In this document: in pieces, positions 32,034 to 44,170 of the stretch
How the letters are laid out: each line of letters begins with the position of its first letter
How positions within the stretch are numbered: position 1 is the stretch's first letter
DNA from: Nansenia antarctica
Taxonomy: Eukaryota > Chordata > Actinopteri > Argentiniformes > Microstomatidae
Direction: 5' to 3'
DNA length: 64,000 nt
NCBI GenBank assembly: GCA_963989245.1
Contig: OZ022351.1
Coordinates: forward strand, 21,744,789-21,808,788
The notes under the pieces: generated by a model
The model's database searches: none
Seen by the model: only the letters and a program-made list of their open reading frames with translations
What the model was told of the DNA's origin: nothing
Translations under genes and position numbers: made by a program

Positions 32034-32073
32034 CTCACACACACACGCACATGCACACGCACACGCACACACG

Positions 32074-32104
<31 letters not shown>

Positions 32105-32184
32105 ACGCACGCATGCATGCACACACACACACGCACACGCACGCATGCATGCACACACACACACACACACACACGCGCACACGC

Positions 32185-32223
<39 letters not shown>
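32034..32223 (+). repeat. (CA)n / (CACG) compound microsatellite
   Basis: A 190-base CA-rich tract with CACGCA and GCATGCATGC interruptions, an apparent long-period repetition of the ACGCACGCATGCATGCACAC block. Confidence 0.95.
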
Positions 32224-32226
<3 letters not shown>

Positions 32227-32785
32227 GGAGACTATTGAGCTGGAAAAGGAATTGTTCTATACTGTGTGTTAGTTTGAGTTAAAGGTCATGTCTCTAAGTT
32301 CTTCTGAGTGCACACATGGATTTTTGATTTGCTGCTTTCAACGCAGCTCATTCAAAGGCTGCTAAAAGTTAAGTAGCACTCAAGATCAGGATCATAAGTG
32401 TTGCATAGCGGTTATGTGACACTCAACATACGTACATATTCACTTTTAAGTGTTCACCGCAATTTAAAATGAACCAACCTTGGCTCCAACTAAGGTGCAG
32501 TCCGTAGAGGTGTGTTTCAGTGTTTTTCAATGCCTTCAAAATGTCAGGAGCTGTCAGGTGGAGTCAACAGATATTGAAGAAACATGCAGGGCCTTTCTCC
32601 TCCTCTGTAAGGTCATGGATGCTGTAATGCATCACGTAAGCAGCAGTCCTGATGCCATAATACATTGAGAGGATACCGTTTAACAGTTTGTTTCCAGATA
32701 TACTATATTAAGTAAAAAAATATTTATTATATTTATAATTATTCACTATTTCTTAATGCTTACAGTGTGACTTAGCAATTGGAAA

Positions 32786-33190
32786 AAACAGTAATAATAA
32801 TAATAATAATAATGATAATAACTTTATTTGTATAGCACTTGTCCTGCAATACACGGTGCAGCAACAAACTCCCTGAAGAAATCAAACAGGCCCAAACCCT
32901 TAAAATATTTAAATCTAAGCTAAAAACCTTTTACGTTTTGCATCAGTTATGATTAAACACAAACACTTCTATCAATGTCTTTTTCTATCAATCTCTTTTC
33001 CATTAACTATTGTTTTATCAAATGTTTTATCTATTTACTTCATATATTATATATGCATATATGCTTTTATTCATTGTAATTTTTATTTTCTTACTATTCT
33101 CCTCTTACTGTATTTTTAAATGATGTATTTAAAGCACTTTGAATTGCCCCTGTTGTATGAAATGTGCTATACAAATAAACTTGCCTTGCC
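32786..33190 (+). mobile_element. LINE ORF2 tail and 3' UTR
   Basis: After a (TAA)n run (32791-32811) the + strand encodes NKLPEEIKQAQTLKIFKSKL, KTFYVLHQL and a stop. This is the familiar LPEEI...FKSKLKT end of CR1/L2-group LINE ORF2 proteins. The 3' UTR includes AAAGCACTTTGAATTGCCCC and GAAATGTGCTATACAAATAA. Confidence 0.75.
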
Positions 33191-34205
33191 TTCCCTACGT
33201 TGTAAAAATGTAACACACTGTGTTCAAAACTGTGAAGAACATTCAAAACAGAATGATGTGGTGCATTTTTGCAGTAATCATATTGAAATGTCTAGAAAAT
33301 ATTATTATTATTATTCATATTCATATTATGATTATGATTATGATTATGATTATTATATGCTATATATATCATTGCTATTGTATTGTAGGCCTGGAATTTC
33401 TGATTTCTTTCCTCTTTTAATTTTACACAAGTAAATGTACTGTACTCTGATACAGAAAAAAAAAGCTAATTGTGGCGTTTCTGATTAACTCTTGTTGCCT
33501 AATACAGTTGTACAGTCAACTATTCTGTCTATGATTACTATAAATCAAACCATTATTATAATTACATATTCATTCTTGTGAAAATCATTCAAACTATGTA
33601 ATGCTCCCTATTGTTAATGTTTTGTAGGTCAGAGTGTTATGAATGACTGCGTATGCTTTCTGAGTGAACTTTGTTGCCAGTGTATGGTTGAACAAGCTTC
33701 TTTTGTGACATGTATGTGTTTTGGTGGTTTGAGTGAGCTTTGGCCAAAATGCATGTTAGTAATGCAGACTGTATGAAATGTTTTGACAATGTAACTTCAG
33801 CTTTGAACACTGCGACTTAGCAATCAGAAAAAAAACTGTTAACAAGTTTAATGGGGACTTTTATTTTGAAGAAATCTTCATTTACAGACATCCGAGGTAG
33901 GCGGTCGGAGTTCCACTATTGTCGTTTGTAGTATATTTTCACTTGATTGCACACACACATGCCTGGTATGTGGTGTGGGCCTGTCCTGCTGGGAATGGGG
34001 GTTTTACGACTCTTTGTTGGAGATGGTCATTCACAAGAGGGAGGACCTCCTGGCCTCTCCCCCTTGACCATCTCTAGGTAATGTGATAGGACCATTGTCT
34101 GTGACTGCATTTTGACTGTATTTGCATACTATTGTTTATAAGTAAGGGTGTGGGCTCTGAGGGGCCCTCTCTCTTCGCTCTCACCTCTGGAACACACAGC
34201 TCTCT
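33191..34205. other. xylb intron; (TTA)/(TTATGA)n repeat, otherwise unrecognised
   Basis: A compound TTA/ATTATG run is at 33298-33353. The rest (33360-34205) contains no gene I can support. Confidence 0.5.
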
Positions 34206-34215
34206 GCCTCTCTCT

Positions 34216-34254
<39 letters not shown>

Positions 34255-34278
34255 TTGACCAAGCAGCTCCTCTCTGTC

Positions 34279-34320
<42 letters not shown>
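34206..34320 (+). repeat. (CT)n microsatellite pair
   Basis: Two CT runs are separated by CAGCTTGACCAAGCAGCTCC. A poly-C run is at about 34553-34569, and a (GT)n at 34926-34959. Confidence 0.9.
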
Positions 34321-34321
<1 letters not shown>

Positions 34322-34921
34322 CAGACCAGACCAGAATCCAGCTTTGATATCTGTATACTTTTGTACTTTGAATAAATAGTCTTAAACTGCTCAAGAACTA
34401 TTCTTCATTTTAGTAGCCAACAGGTAACTTAATAGACTACACGTTCATGGAACGCAGATGCATAATCAGCCTTATGAGGAGACAGATTGAATGCATGGTT
34501 GTTGCTTATTCTGTTCTTGATAGACATGCCAACAATTGTTCTCCTTTTCTCCTCCCCCCCCCCCCCCCCACTGACTTTGAATGGAAGAATAGCAAACCTG
34601 GTCTCCGGATGAATATTTCTGAAATTCCACAGTGAATATGTGTCTCATTCACATTGTACAATAGAGGATGGTGTATAATTTGATGTAGTGAAGGTTTGAA
34701 GAGTGTCAATTTCATAATCTTCTTTAGAAGTGGGAAAGCTCCTTTAGAACTGACAATCCCAAAGGGCATGAATAGAAGCATACGAGACCTGCCTGTAAAT
34801 GATCAACCTTAAACACTACAAGCCTCTTCGAAGAGTATTGTTATGTACGACACTGTGTGCTTTGGTGTTTGCGACGTCACGTTTTGACGTTATGCTTTTA
34901 CAGTATTTGGGCTATATACTT

Positions 34922-34960
<39 letters not shown>

Positions 34961-35442
34961 GTTAGAATGAATGGCACCTGTCACTAAAGCTACAAACAAA
35001 GCATTGAGCGGACCTCAATTATTTCATGACTTTGGAATACAACACGTATGTCATCTTAGCTGTGATATATTCTTTTAAAAACAGACCGCTAGCTCTATCC
35101 AAACACCCAGTCCAGCCAGAGAGCTTTAATGTATGGTCTCTAAATAGGAGACCAAAAGAAACCCCGATCATTCCTCATCTGTCTGCTATAATCTAATCTA
35201 ACACATGTTGTTTTTCCCCTATTGAGGGGATAATCTCTGATACTGATATGCAAAAGACTTTGTTAGAATCTGGTGCAAAATGTTGCAAAGAATTCTCACA
35301 GCTTACAGATGCCCTATGCGGTTACATAGAGGACCGATGCAGTTACATGGCGTCTCTATTGAAGTTACATGGAAGGCCTATCGGTTACATGGAGTCCCTT
35401 CAGGTTATGGAAGCCCTAAAATAGATTACGTTGAGTCCTTTA

Positions 35443-35445
<3 letters not shown>
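34321..35445. other. xylb intron, no gene recognised
   Basis: Contains a loose tandem of GGTTACATGGAGTCCC/AGTTACATGGCGTCTC-like units (about 35318-35400), the poly-C and the (GT)n noted above. Confidence 0.45.
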
Positions 35446-35482
<37 letters not shown>

Positions 35483-35546
35483 CGTCTCTCTCCCCCCTCT
35501 CCACCCCCTGTCTTCCCCCCCTCTCCCTCTCCCCCTCTCCCTCCCC

Positions 35547-35580
<34 letters not shown>
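35446..35580 (+). repeat. CT-rich low-complexity tract
   Basis: (CT)n runs flank a CCCCCTCTCC-rich core. Confidence 0.9.
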
Positions 35581-35585
<5 letters not shown>

Positions 35586-37382
35586 ATGAGTAATAGGATG
35601 AAGCATGCGTCATCTCCACACGTTGTCATATTAATATGTTAAATGCGTCACATTCAATTTTAAGGTAGTGAGGAATGCTGAGATGGAGTATGGTTATGTT
35701 GATTAGCTGTCTGCGCTTTGAAGACAATGTCTCTTGGTCTACGTGGCTCTACACCATTCCTTTTATCACAGCTTTGATCCTACTCAATGTTTATGATGTT
35801 CTGCAGTCACGACAGGGGGAGGGGGATTTCAACCTCTGATTAACAAGAACATTAGGGATCTTCTTAACAACAGGACCAATGAAATCACCCGCATCACGCC
35901 ACACTCATGCTGAATTAAAAATGGTCTCCTAACCCCGAAAACCTACACAGTCATGTAGACTAGTGAGGATTGGATAGGTAAAAGCAATATGGTGAAATTT
36001 CCACCCAGCCCATTTCTATCCAATGTTCTATCCAATGTTCTATCCATTTCTATCCACTGCTACAGGCGTGTCTAGGAAATAGTGTCTAGGTGCTGATTTA
36101 CAATTCAGCCAGCACACTCCCCAACATCACACTGTGGGGAGACAACTGTTGACCAGAGCCAGCTCACAGGGAGACATGGGACTGAGAGACGGCCAGCGAT
36201 AGAGAGTTGCTCCAGCCACTGAACTCTGCTCCCCCTCACTGCAGGCACACTTCTATGAGTCACTTCTTCATTAAATGCTTCATCCCTTTTGGTGGAGGGA
36301 TTATAAAAGTAATGCATTACATGCCAGCCCCTCTGACTAAGAAACACATAGAGGTCTTTCAGGGACAAGGAAAACAGGCAGCAGCTGAATGGAGGCAGAC
36401 TTCGCTTGGGCGCTCAGAGGGAGAAGACTGAAGGATGAGCCCGCTAATGAGAAGACATGTTCTTTAACGCAAATAAGCTAATGAGGAGCTGTGAAATCCA
36501 AATTACATTTTATGACATCAATCTACAAGGGGCCATTGTAAGCAACGATGTTGATCTTTTTTAAAAGTGTCTCTCAGGGATGAGAGGGAGAGGGTTCTCG
36601 TGGCCTGTTTGATCAAATTCGGAGGGTAATTGTAGTTCAGTGTAGGTCAGTGTTAATGGTCTCAGGCAGGCTGGAGGTATCTATTGATGAGCTGATTGGG
36701 GCTTGAGCGATGTAACTGGCTGAGGTAAATAGCTTGATCTCCTGGAGTAAGAATGATTCTTATTAGCCACAATGCTTCTGTTAGTCATCTTCAACATGTT
36801 GTCTTCTTCATCAATCCATCTCATTACTATGAAAAAATATATTTCTACTTTATTGAATACAGCTGCGACCTATGACACTAGTACTGTCATATTGCAATCA
36901 TGTAGTTATTCTGACAATGAATTCATTCTGTTGTATTATCATTAGAGCAAAACCACCTACTATAACATACATGAGAATGTGAATACCAGTACATGAAGGT
37001 GAAACAGCAAGATTGTCTTAACTGGTTGTGACCACACAAGCCTAAACATTTCCAGCAATCACTTGACATGTTCGATCAATGTCAATCCTGTCTGCAGTGT
37101 ACATTAAAGTTCATGTGGGCTGTTTATGGTAGTGCAGGGCAGTATGTCTTTGTGTGTCAACAGATTGACAGGTCTATTATGTGAACAATGAGACAAGCGC
37201 AGGAAGCGCATCCATTGTGAGTGAGGTAAAACAGAGTTGGGCCTAAACTCCAACCTTGATGAATATTCATGAGGCAGGCCGTGACAGCTCAATGACAAAC
37301 ATCATAATCATGGTTGTTGTTGCTTTTCTGTCATTAAATTGCTTTTCTCTATTCCCCTTCAGCACCAGCGTGTGCATGAAGG

Positions 37383-37387
<5 letters not shown>
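35581..37387. other. xylb intron, no gene recognised
   Basis: A 12-bp tandem TCTATCCAATGT is near 36016-36055. The stretch 36450-36740 (AGCTAATGAGGAGCTGTG, ACATTTTATGACATCAATC, GATGAGCTGATTGGGG) has the balanced, motif-rich look of non-coding conserved sequence, but I cannot demonstrate conservation. Confidence 0.4.
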
Positions 37388-37440
<53 letters not shown>

Positions 37441-37441
37441 T
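37388..37441 (+). repeat. (GT)n microsatellite
   Basis: About 24 GT units ending in GCGCGTG. Confidence 0.95.
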
Positions 37442-37689
37442 GTAGAATGCGGGCAGAAGTGACAGGTTAGAGTGAGACGCTTGCTGTTTCTTCATTTGGG
37501 GTTTGACAGAAACACACACATTACAGACTGTCAGTCTCCTTGTGAAGTCAAGGATTCTGGGAATAGATCGTTTTTTTTCCATTGAGATTGGTTTATTACC
37601 AACGACTGTCCCAGCAGGGTGTGACATATCAGAATATCTCTCATCATGTAATCAAAGAAAATGTATTCATAATTCTAATGACAAATTCT

Positions 37690-39480
37690 AATGACGGAGT
37701 ATAAGTCGCATCAGGCAAAAAAATGCGCCATTAAGAGGAAAAAAACATATACAGTATAAGTCGCACTGGACTATAAGTCGCATTTATTTAGAAATGTATT
37801 TCACAAAATCCAAGACCAAGAACAGACATTTAATCTGGAAAGGCAAGTTTATTCAACTACACAATAGCACACAGAACAACAGGCTGAATAGAAGTCAGGT
37901 ATGTTAACGTAACACATTAACTGTAACCAGGGAGTAGCTAAAGGACTGTAGAATTTAGGAAGGGCTGGTTATCTAACTAACTCGGAGCTAAATCGGCAGT
38001 GTAGGAGGATACAGGCAGGGGGCGCCAGCAACCCTTTAGACTAGCAGTACTAGCATTAGCATTAGCATTAGAATTAGCATTAGCATTAGCATTAGCTAAC
38101 AGACAACTAAAACACACAGTAATGTAGCAAAGATGAACAAACACATTTATTTATACGGATTATATACACATCCCAATCTACTCCCTCCCCGCCGGCCACA
38201 CACACACTCACTCACTCACAGTACCTGGCCTGGAAAAGGCTTAGAGTCCCGGACTGAGAATGAGCGCGTTGAGGCCTGGTTGGAGCTCGCACGTGCTTCG
38301 AGGAAGGCAGCAGACAAAGGGGGGGGGGGAGTGACGTTGCAACTGAAGGGAAAGGGGCTTCTTCGTAGTCAACGACGAGGTTGGGGAAGGGTTCAGGTCC
38401 GGTGGTCCACGGTCAGCTCCGGTGGTGTCGGCGGCCGGTCGCAATCCACTCGTGGAGGCGACGGCTCTGTCCAGCTTGGGTCTCGCTATGCGCCAACGTT
38501 AGCAGCCGGCGGCTAGCAAGGCTGGCTAACGGGGACACAGCTAAACTGGGCTAGCGCTGCCAACTCAACAAACTCCGAACTCCCGCGGTGTTGCGGGTAG
38601 CCCGTGATTCACTTCGAACAGTCAATGCCAAAGGCAGGTCTCTTCCGACACTCAGAGTCTCCCGTTCTCCTTGTGGACTGTTGAGAGATGTTGAATTGCT
38701 GCTGTAAGGTTTGCCCTCTGTCCCAGTGGTAAACTCAATAATCACTCTTCAGGTCTTCAGCTTCAGCACGGTGTGCGTTTTACTGACTCCGCCATCTTAG
38801 ATCGACTTCTCGTTTCTCCTTCTCACTCTCGTCACTCTCACGCACAGACCACTTCCGTCGCTATATATACCAACCGAACCTAGCATCCGGGTCACGGACA
38901 CAGCATCCGGGTCACGGACACACCCCGGATATAACACGTCATTAACATATACATAAACATTACAATAACAATACATACACCTTCATGAAAACGTACATGA
39001 ATAGTATGGAAAATAATAAAGGAAATAACAGGGGCAAAATAGGGCTGATTTGGGGAAACTAACTGGCTCTAAATTGTGGGCCTTCATAACATTAACAGTT
39101 ATTCAGCTACACAATAGCATAAAGAACATACCTGGGATGCTGAAGAGGCTAAATGAACATAACAAGCCAGCGAGTCCAACAAGCAAGTTACCAGTAAGCA
39201 AGTTCACCAAGCTACCGTTTGCTTAGCTTCAACAAGCTAATGTTTTAGTTCATTTCTTCAGTGGTATAGGAGCAGCATATAGTTGTCACAAGCCCAGAGC
39301 GGCCCAGAGCGCCCTCTGTCGGCTGTAGACGGTAATGTTTACTCCTTGGTTCATGTCAGTCAGTATGAAATGATATATATATATATATATTGATATATAA
39401 GTCGCACCCGACTATAAGTCGCAGGACCAGCCAAACTATGAAAAAAAGTGCGACTTATAGTCCGGAAAATACGGTATATC
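37690..39480. mobile_element. Composite repeat bounded by TATAAGTCGCA motifs
   Basis: GTATAAGTCGCA and ACTATAAGTCGCA recur near the left edge (37699, 37757, 37771) and near the right edge (39396, 39411). The right edge also has the inverted TGCGACTTATAGTCCGGAAA. Internal segments such as CAGCTACACAATAGCA (39102) echo CAACTACACAATAGCA (37854). The CpG-rich centre (38200-38900) ends in TAGCATCCGGGTCACGGACA, duplicated in tandem. I infer a large DNA repeat; the class is not determined. Confidence 0.5.
38044..38096 (+). repeat. (AGCATT)n hexanucleotide repeat
   Basis: About eight AGCATT units with one GAATT variant. Confidence 0.9.
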
Positions 39481-39620
39481 AAACAGTTTTTTTTAGGGAC
39501 AAGGGCTCTATAGAATAGCCTTAATATGAATTGAAAAAATGCATTTGTACAAAAATAAGATTACATTACTGCCATGTTTCCTTGGTTTATCCCAGTATGT
39601 GTTGCTAAATATGTTCACTG

Positions 39621-39771
39621 AGAAGATATTTAGCTCTGTTCATGTTTTACTCTTACAGTATTTACCATGACTCATAAATAACAATGAGAACTTGTTATTA
39701 CACGCATGATGTAGCACAGCGAAGAGTTCCTGCATTGCATGAATTAAGAAGATCAGTCTTGATTATTTCAC
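39621..39771 (+). repeat. Interspersed repeat, copy 1 of 2
   Basis: GATATTTAGCTCTGTTCATG, TTTACCATGACTCATAAATA, ACAATGAG, GCATGATGTA and ACAGCGAAGAGTTCCTGCA recur at 57822-57973 in the same order and orientation with few differences. Confidence 0.85.
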
Positions 39772-40395
39772 AGCGGCATTCGAGAGTGGGAGTTGGACTG
39801 CCTTACTGTACGCTCAGCTAATGACAATGTTCTTGATAGTGTTGGGTTACCTACTGTATGGAGCAGAAGGGTGTTGTCTATCCACTGGCTTCCTATCATT
39901 ACATGTGTCATTGTAACAACGTGTCCTCTGTCTCTCCACACAGTAGGCCTGCAGCAGAGAGGTGTGATATTCAGGCATGTTTCATCTCCGCCCTTGATAC
40001 TGTAGGCCCAAGTGATAGAAGATGGCACCTCAGAGAATACGCTATTGTGACAGGAATGGCTGCTTTGATATAACAAGCATCCTTCACGTACCAGCTCCAG
40101 GACACACTCACGCCTAGTGTCTTCCTCTCTCTTCAATCAAAGAACACGTGCACACCGTTGAAAGAGGCCAGAAGGAACTGCATGTACAGTCCACTGTAAC
40201 ATCTCTTTGTGTCTGCAGAAGAACATTTGAAATCACTTTTTCACTCCGTGGAGTACGGTACATCATGTGAGCTTAAAGCTACGCCTGTCTCACTTGCTTT
40301 CACAATACATTACATTACATGGAGATGATTATTATTCACCCACAGTGAGGCCTTTGTACTAGCTCCTGATCTGTTGATGCAGTGTGGGTTAGGAG

Positions 40396-40456
<61 letters not shown>

Positions 40457-41960
40457 TGTGCGTGTGAGAGCATGTAAACATGTTCTGCTCTATATTATGT
40501 ATGCCCCAGTGGAAATAGACTGCAGATCACCTGTCAGCCCCTACTGTGAGGAGATGTGTTTAGCTGTCAGGGCTGCACAGCCAACCTATTTAAGAGCAGG
40601 GAGGCATTAATCATACTGCATTACTGCTCATTGCAGTTTTTATGCAAACCACCAACACCCTCTCTGCAGGAGACTATTTATGACAGCTTCCTAGGTTACA
40701 GGAAACGTTGAGGCGTGAGGACGTATACCACACTCCCTTCAGTCTTATCAACTATAAAACAGATTGCATGAATACTGAAATGGGATACTTTAACACTATC
40801 TGCTCATATGCTGATGTTATGTATCCGGTTTAGGCATTCTTAACAGATAACACGTACTGTGCAATGAACCTACACAGTTTGTAGGGAGAATAAATCGGTA
40901 TGCAGGTATCCTGTTTACTGTAGACTGTAAAGCCTAATATACTATATATCCTTTTTTATTTTTACAATACACATGGGGACTATAGGATACGCATGCAACA
41001 TTTGTTCATGTGATAGTATAAAAGGCAGTGATATCTAATTGAACCCCCAGTTAAGAAGGCTATTTCCACAGGGATGGGTACAGTCTGGCAGAGGGTAAAC
41101 ACATCTTCATCTTCTCCTTCTCTCAGTTACTAGAGATTACTTCAGATTACAGTTTACTGTGACAACAATTTGTAATACAATATTGTTACACAGGTAATTG
41201 AACTGTACAGGTTGAGAGCTACTTATGTTCTGATCTGTAACTGGTCCATTGTCTTTAGTTCCTCCACCAATAAGGGCAGCCAGTGCTTTGTGTTCTGTAT
41301 CCTCCTGGCCTGAACCTGCCTCTTCACCAATTAAGCCCTCTCTTGTCTTACTGGTCCAATTTACATGTCTTGCCTCTGCACTGGGGTCTGTGAATATGAA
41401 TAAGGCTTTGTAGTGGATCGTGTTCATATTCCATGCAGGATAACATTACATGTACTCCCCATGCTTTATATTACTGAAGCACAGTAGGTTGCTATGCCAT
41501 CAATATCCCCCCGAGTTACACTGGAGAAAGACACAATTAATCTTTCAGAAACAGACTCTTAACAAATAGGAATTCGATCGAGTGTTTCAAGTAGTATGCA
41601 ATGTTGCTCCCCTCTAGTGTTTGAGATGTTGATCAGAAAGTCGTTGATATGGTTAAAAGCTAGATTTTCTTGTAAGAGAAGGCATCTGTGAATAGCAGCC
41701 TGACACCTTTTGAAGTTTTCATTCATTGATTTGAATGTTTGTAGTCCTATTCAAAGCAGCCTGCCTAACCCTCAGTCTAATGTCTAGAGAATACAATGTT
41801 TTTCACTGAGCGATGACAACCATGCTTTGCTTTGGAGTTGAAGACTCAATCAATAACAATGGAGAAATCTCTAAGTGTCTAGTGTGGGGAAGCAGGACAG
41901 CAGGGCAGACAGTGTGAGATGAACCCCAGGGGAGAAATAGCCGTATGTCATATTGTTGAT
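39772..41960. other. xylb intron with (GT)n; no gene recognised
   Basis: A (GT)n lies at about 40398-40455. Nothing in 40456-41960 matches a protein I recognise. The last 2 kb before the terminal xylb exon was examined for the preceding exon without success. Confidence 0.5.
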
Positions 41961-41976
41961 CATCCACGGTGCTCTC

Positions 41977-41980
<4 letters not shown>

Positions 41981-42025
<45 letters not shown>

Positions 42026-42070
42026 TGTGTGTGATCTCACTGTATGGTCTGTGTGTGTGTGTGTGTGTGT
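41981..42070 (+). repeat. (CA)n and (GT)n flanking the last xylb exon
   Basis: A CA run at 41981-42020 and a GT run at 42049-42070 lie directly upstream of the acceptor CTCTCAG. They could fold together and sit where a branch point and pyrimidine tract are expected. Confidence 0.85.
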
Positions 42071-42077
42071 CTCTCAG

Positions 42078-42146
42078 GTGTTTGATCCTCTGTTGCGGCG
42101 CTACGCAGCGCTGGAGGAGAAAGTGCTCCTGGAAACAGCGCCATGA
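42078..42146 (+). CDS. xylb: xylb terminal exon (VFDPLLRRYAALEEKVLLETAP)
   Basis: After GTCTCTCAG the frame reads VFDPLLRRYAALEEKVLLET, AP and TGA. It aligns with the C-terminus of human XYLB (VYEALLPQYAKLEQRIL...). The exon starts at a codon boundary. The 3' UTR carries AATAAA at 42335-42340 and 42459-42464, the latter followed by TTTGT, plus an RFX-like GTTACCATAGTAAC at 42403-42416. Confidence 0.85.
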   Translation: MFDPLLRRYAALEEKVLLETAP

Positions 42147-42402
42147 TGACTGAACACCGTCAATTATCTCAACCAGTGCCTCTGTGTTGATGAGCAGGAA
42201 TGAGACTTGAAGAGTGCCTTAAAAGTGATTCCAACCTCTTGGTTTGTTCTATAACCTCACCATCGACAGGTTGTATAATGTCCTCATCAATATACCTGCT
42301 AGTAAAATAAGCTTCATAAATGTAGAAGCAACAAAATAAAAGACTGGAAAGACTCTCCAGTGAACTATAATGCATCTACGGTTTTACTAACAATGCAATG
42401 GT

Positions 42403-42416
42403 GTTACCATAGTAAC
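42403..42416. promoter_or_regulatory. RFX X-box-like palindrome in xylb 3' UTR
   Basis: GTTACCATAGTAAC is identical to 15651-15664 and close to the minisatellite core. The only evidence is the motif. Confidence 0.35.
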
Positions 42417-42464
42417 ACATAGGTGGTGACAGCTGTGATCTTCAACCTAAATGTGAACAATAAA

Positions 42465-44170
42465 AGCCATTTGTAGGACAACAATACAAGTCATTGCTGT
42501 GTTGACTACCACAGACGGATGTGTAAAGGTGACAGAAACAGTAGTTTTTTATGAGATCGTTAGATACAATGCTTTTCATTTGGCTCTATACTCCAAAAGT
42601 TTAGATTTTAAATCAAACAATATGGTTATAGAAAGATCAGCTTTGTCAGCTTGTCAGCTTTGATTTAAAGGTATTTTTGGACATGTTGGTTTCATCATTC
42701 AGATATAACACTTTCTATTAATGGTCCCCCTATTTCAGAGCACCAAAGGTAATAGGACAGATTCATATATATATATATGGTCCAAATTAAGCACTCATGA
42801 TTAGTATAATTAGTAGATTAGTATATGGTAGAAAATCCAATCTGAAGTATAGAGCCAAAAGAAGAGAAAGTGCTTCACTGTCCCATTACTTACGTCCCAG
42901 TACTCATGGAGGGGGACTGTATGTGATGCTGAATGTTAATGAGCAGTCAGCAGGAGGGGCAGAGAGATGGGGTAGATATGAGGGAATTGGGTGCTCTTGA
43001 CACTTTCAGGGAGAATTTCTCATTGATTAGCAGCAGCTGATGATTGGAGATCATTCTAGATTGATTTCCCAAGCCAAGGAGTTTCTGTCTCTCGGCCAGG
43101 GTTGTTTTGGACTTTTTGGACTCCTCACATCTCTAACTGATAGTGTTACTTCTTCTGAAGCGGTCCTACTTTATAATAGGAATACGCAAACAGCTACTCT
43201 GTTAGTGTCTTCACCCAAATAACCTTCAAAATAACACAAGGAAGACAGACAGTACCATTGTTAACATCTTCTCAATCAATTGCGGATGTCTCTATAAGTG
43301 GTTTCAATTCACTGCTCCTAAAATATAAACTTTTTCAGCTTATTACTTTCTTTTTGTGTAGAGATAAACAGAGATGATTCATAACCTTGTCAACAAGAAA
43401 TTACATTATAATTGACATTTTCCAAGCTGTTTTATACAGCATATGCAATTAGGTCCAGAAATATTTGGATATTTCCAACACAATTTCTATGGTTTTTGGA
43501 TTTGGAAATGAAACAACCGAGATGCAAGTTGGTGAATCAAGTCAGGAGGGGTGAAGCCACAGGAGGGGCCAGGTGGTTAGGGAGGTGCCAGGTGGTTAGA
43601 TCAGGTGAGTGATTTGTTAGGTCATATTCTCACATGAAAGTCCGAATCGAGACCCGGAGCAAGTGGATGAGTTCGCAACATTGTTGCATAAACATACGCA
43701 ATCGAAGCAACAGACGTGGTAGTTGATTGGTCAGAAAAATTTAGAATTGCCCGTTGTCCCTCTCTTATCCAGATCAACACGCGTGGGCTGTTGTTTTCCT
43801 ATGGACTGCCTCGAGCAGCGTTCTCACCAAAAGCCAAGCGAAGCAAAGTGATGGATGCGCCGTTTCTAACCGAAGCGAAACCACCCTTTTCAAGCGGAGC
43901 ATCCGACGGGTATTTGCTCCGGGAGTTACTTCGAATGCGCGTTCTCACAGCTCCAAACGACGCAGAGCAAAGCAAACTTTATCCTAAACTCTGTTTCAAG
44001 TGAAGCAAATGTTCTAGTGAGAACACCCCCTTAGATCCCCCACCTCTTTCTCCTCCGTGTGGGGACACACGGTGCTGTGACTCTCCTTGAGCCCATAATC
44101 ACAAATTGGCAATGCAAGTACGCATAATATATTCCAATTCAGGTGCAGACTTTCAGCTTTAATTCAAGGG
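42465..44170. other. Intergenic with Tc1-type and other transposon debris
   Basis: TTAGGTCCAGAAATATTTGG (about 43450) and GTGCAGACTTTCAGCTTTAA (about 44143) are fragments of Tc1-type element ends. GC-rich 43770-44035 repeats GTTCTCAC motifs (43819, 43943) and ends GAGAACACCCCCTTAG, suggesting a MITE. No host gene is visible. Confidence 0.4.

Larger units (their letters stand above)
16606..42464 (+). pseudogene. xylb: Xylulokinase gene (C-terminal half), incomplete and possibly decaying
   Basis: Xylulokinase (FGGY kinase family, cytosol) phosphorylates D-xylulose to xylulose-5-phosphate. Plus-strand exons are visible at 16606-16687, 21697-21737, about 22366-22430, 27645-27703 and 42078-42146, in the correct order and with compatible phases for the first two. 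They correspond to the segments ending FTGDNP, SLAGMRLQEGDIA, IFCNPVD, VLATGGAS and the C-terminus. I could not find exons for the N-terminal domain, for the segment between NPVD and the ATGGAS loop, or for the segment after ILQ. The LGTSD phosphate loop in the third exon is not readable and frames disagree there. Either exons escaped my eye, the assembly is imperfect, or this is a degenerate duplicate. AATAAA signals occur at 42335-42340 and 42459-42464. Confidence 0.65.

Noticed and set aside
42169..42375. Minus ORF over the xylb 3' UTR
   Set aside because: There is no domain and it overlaps a terminal exon's UTR with poly(A) signals on the other strand.
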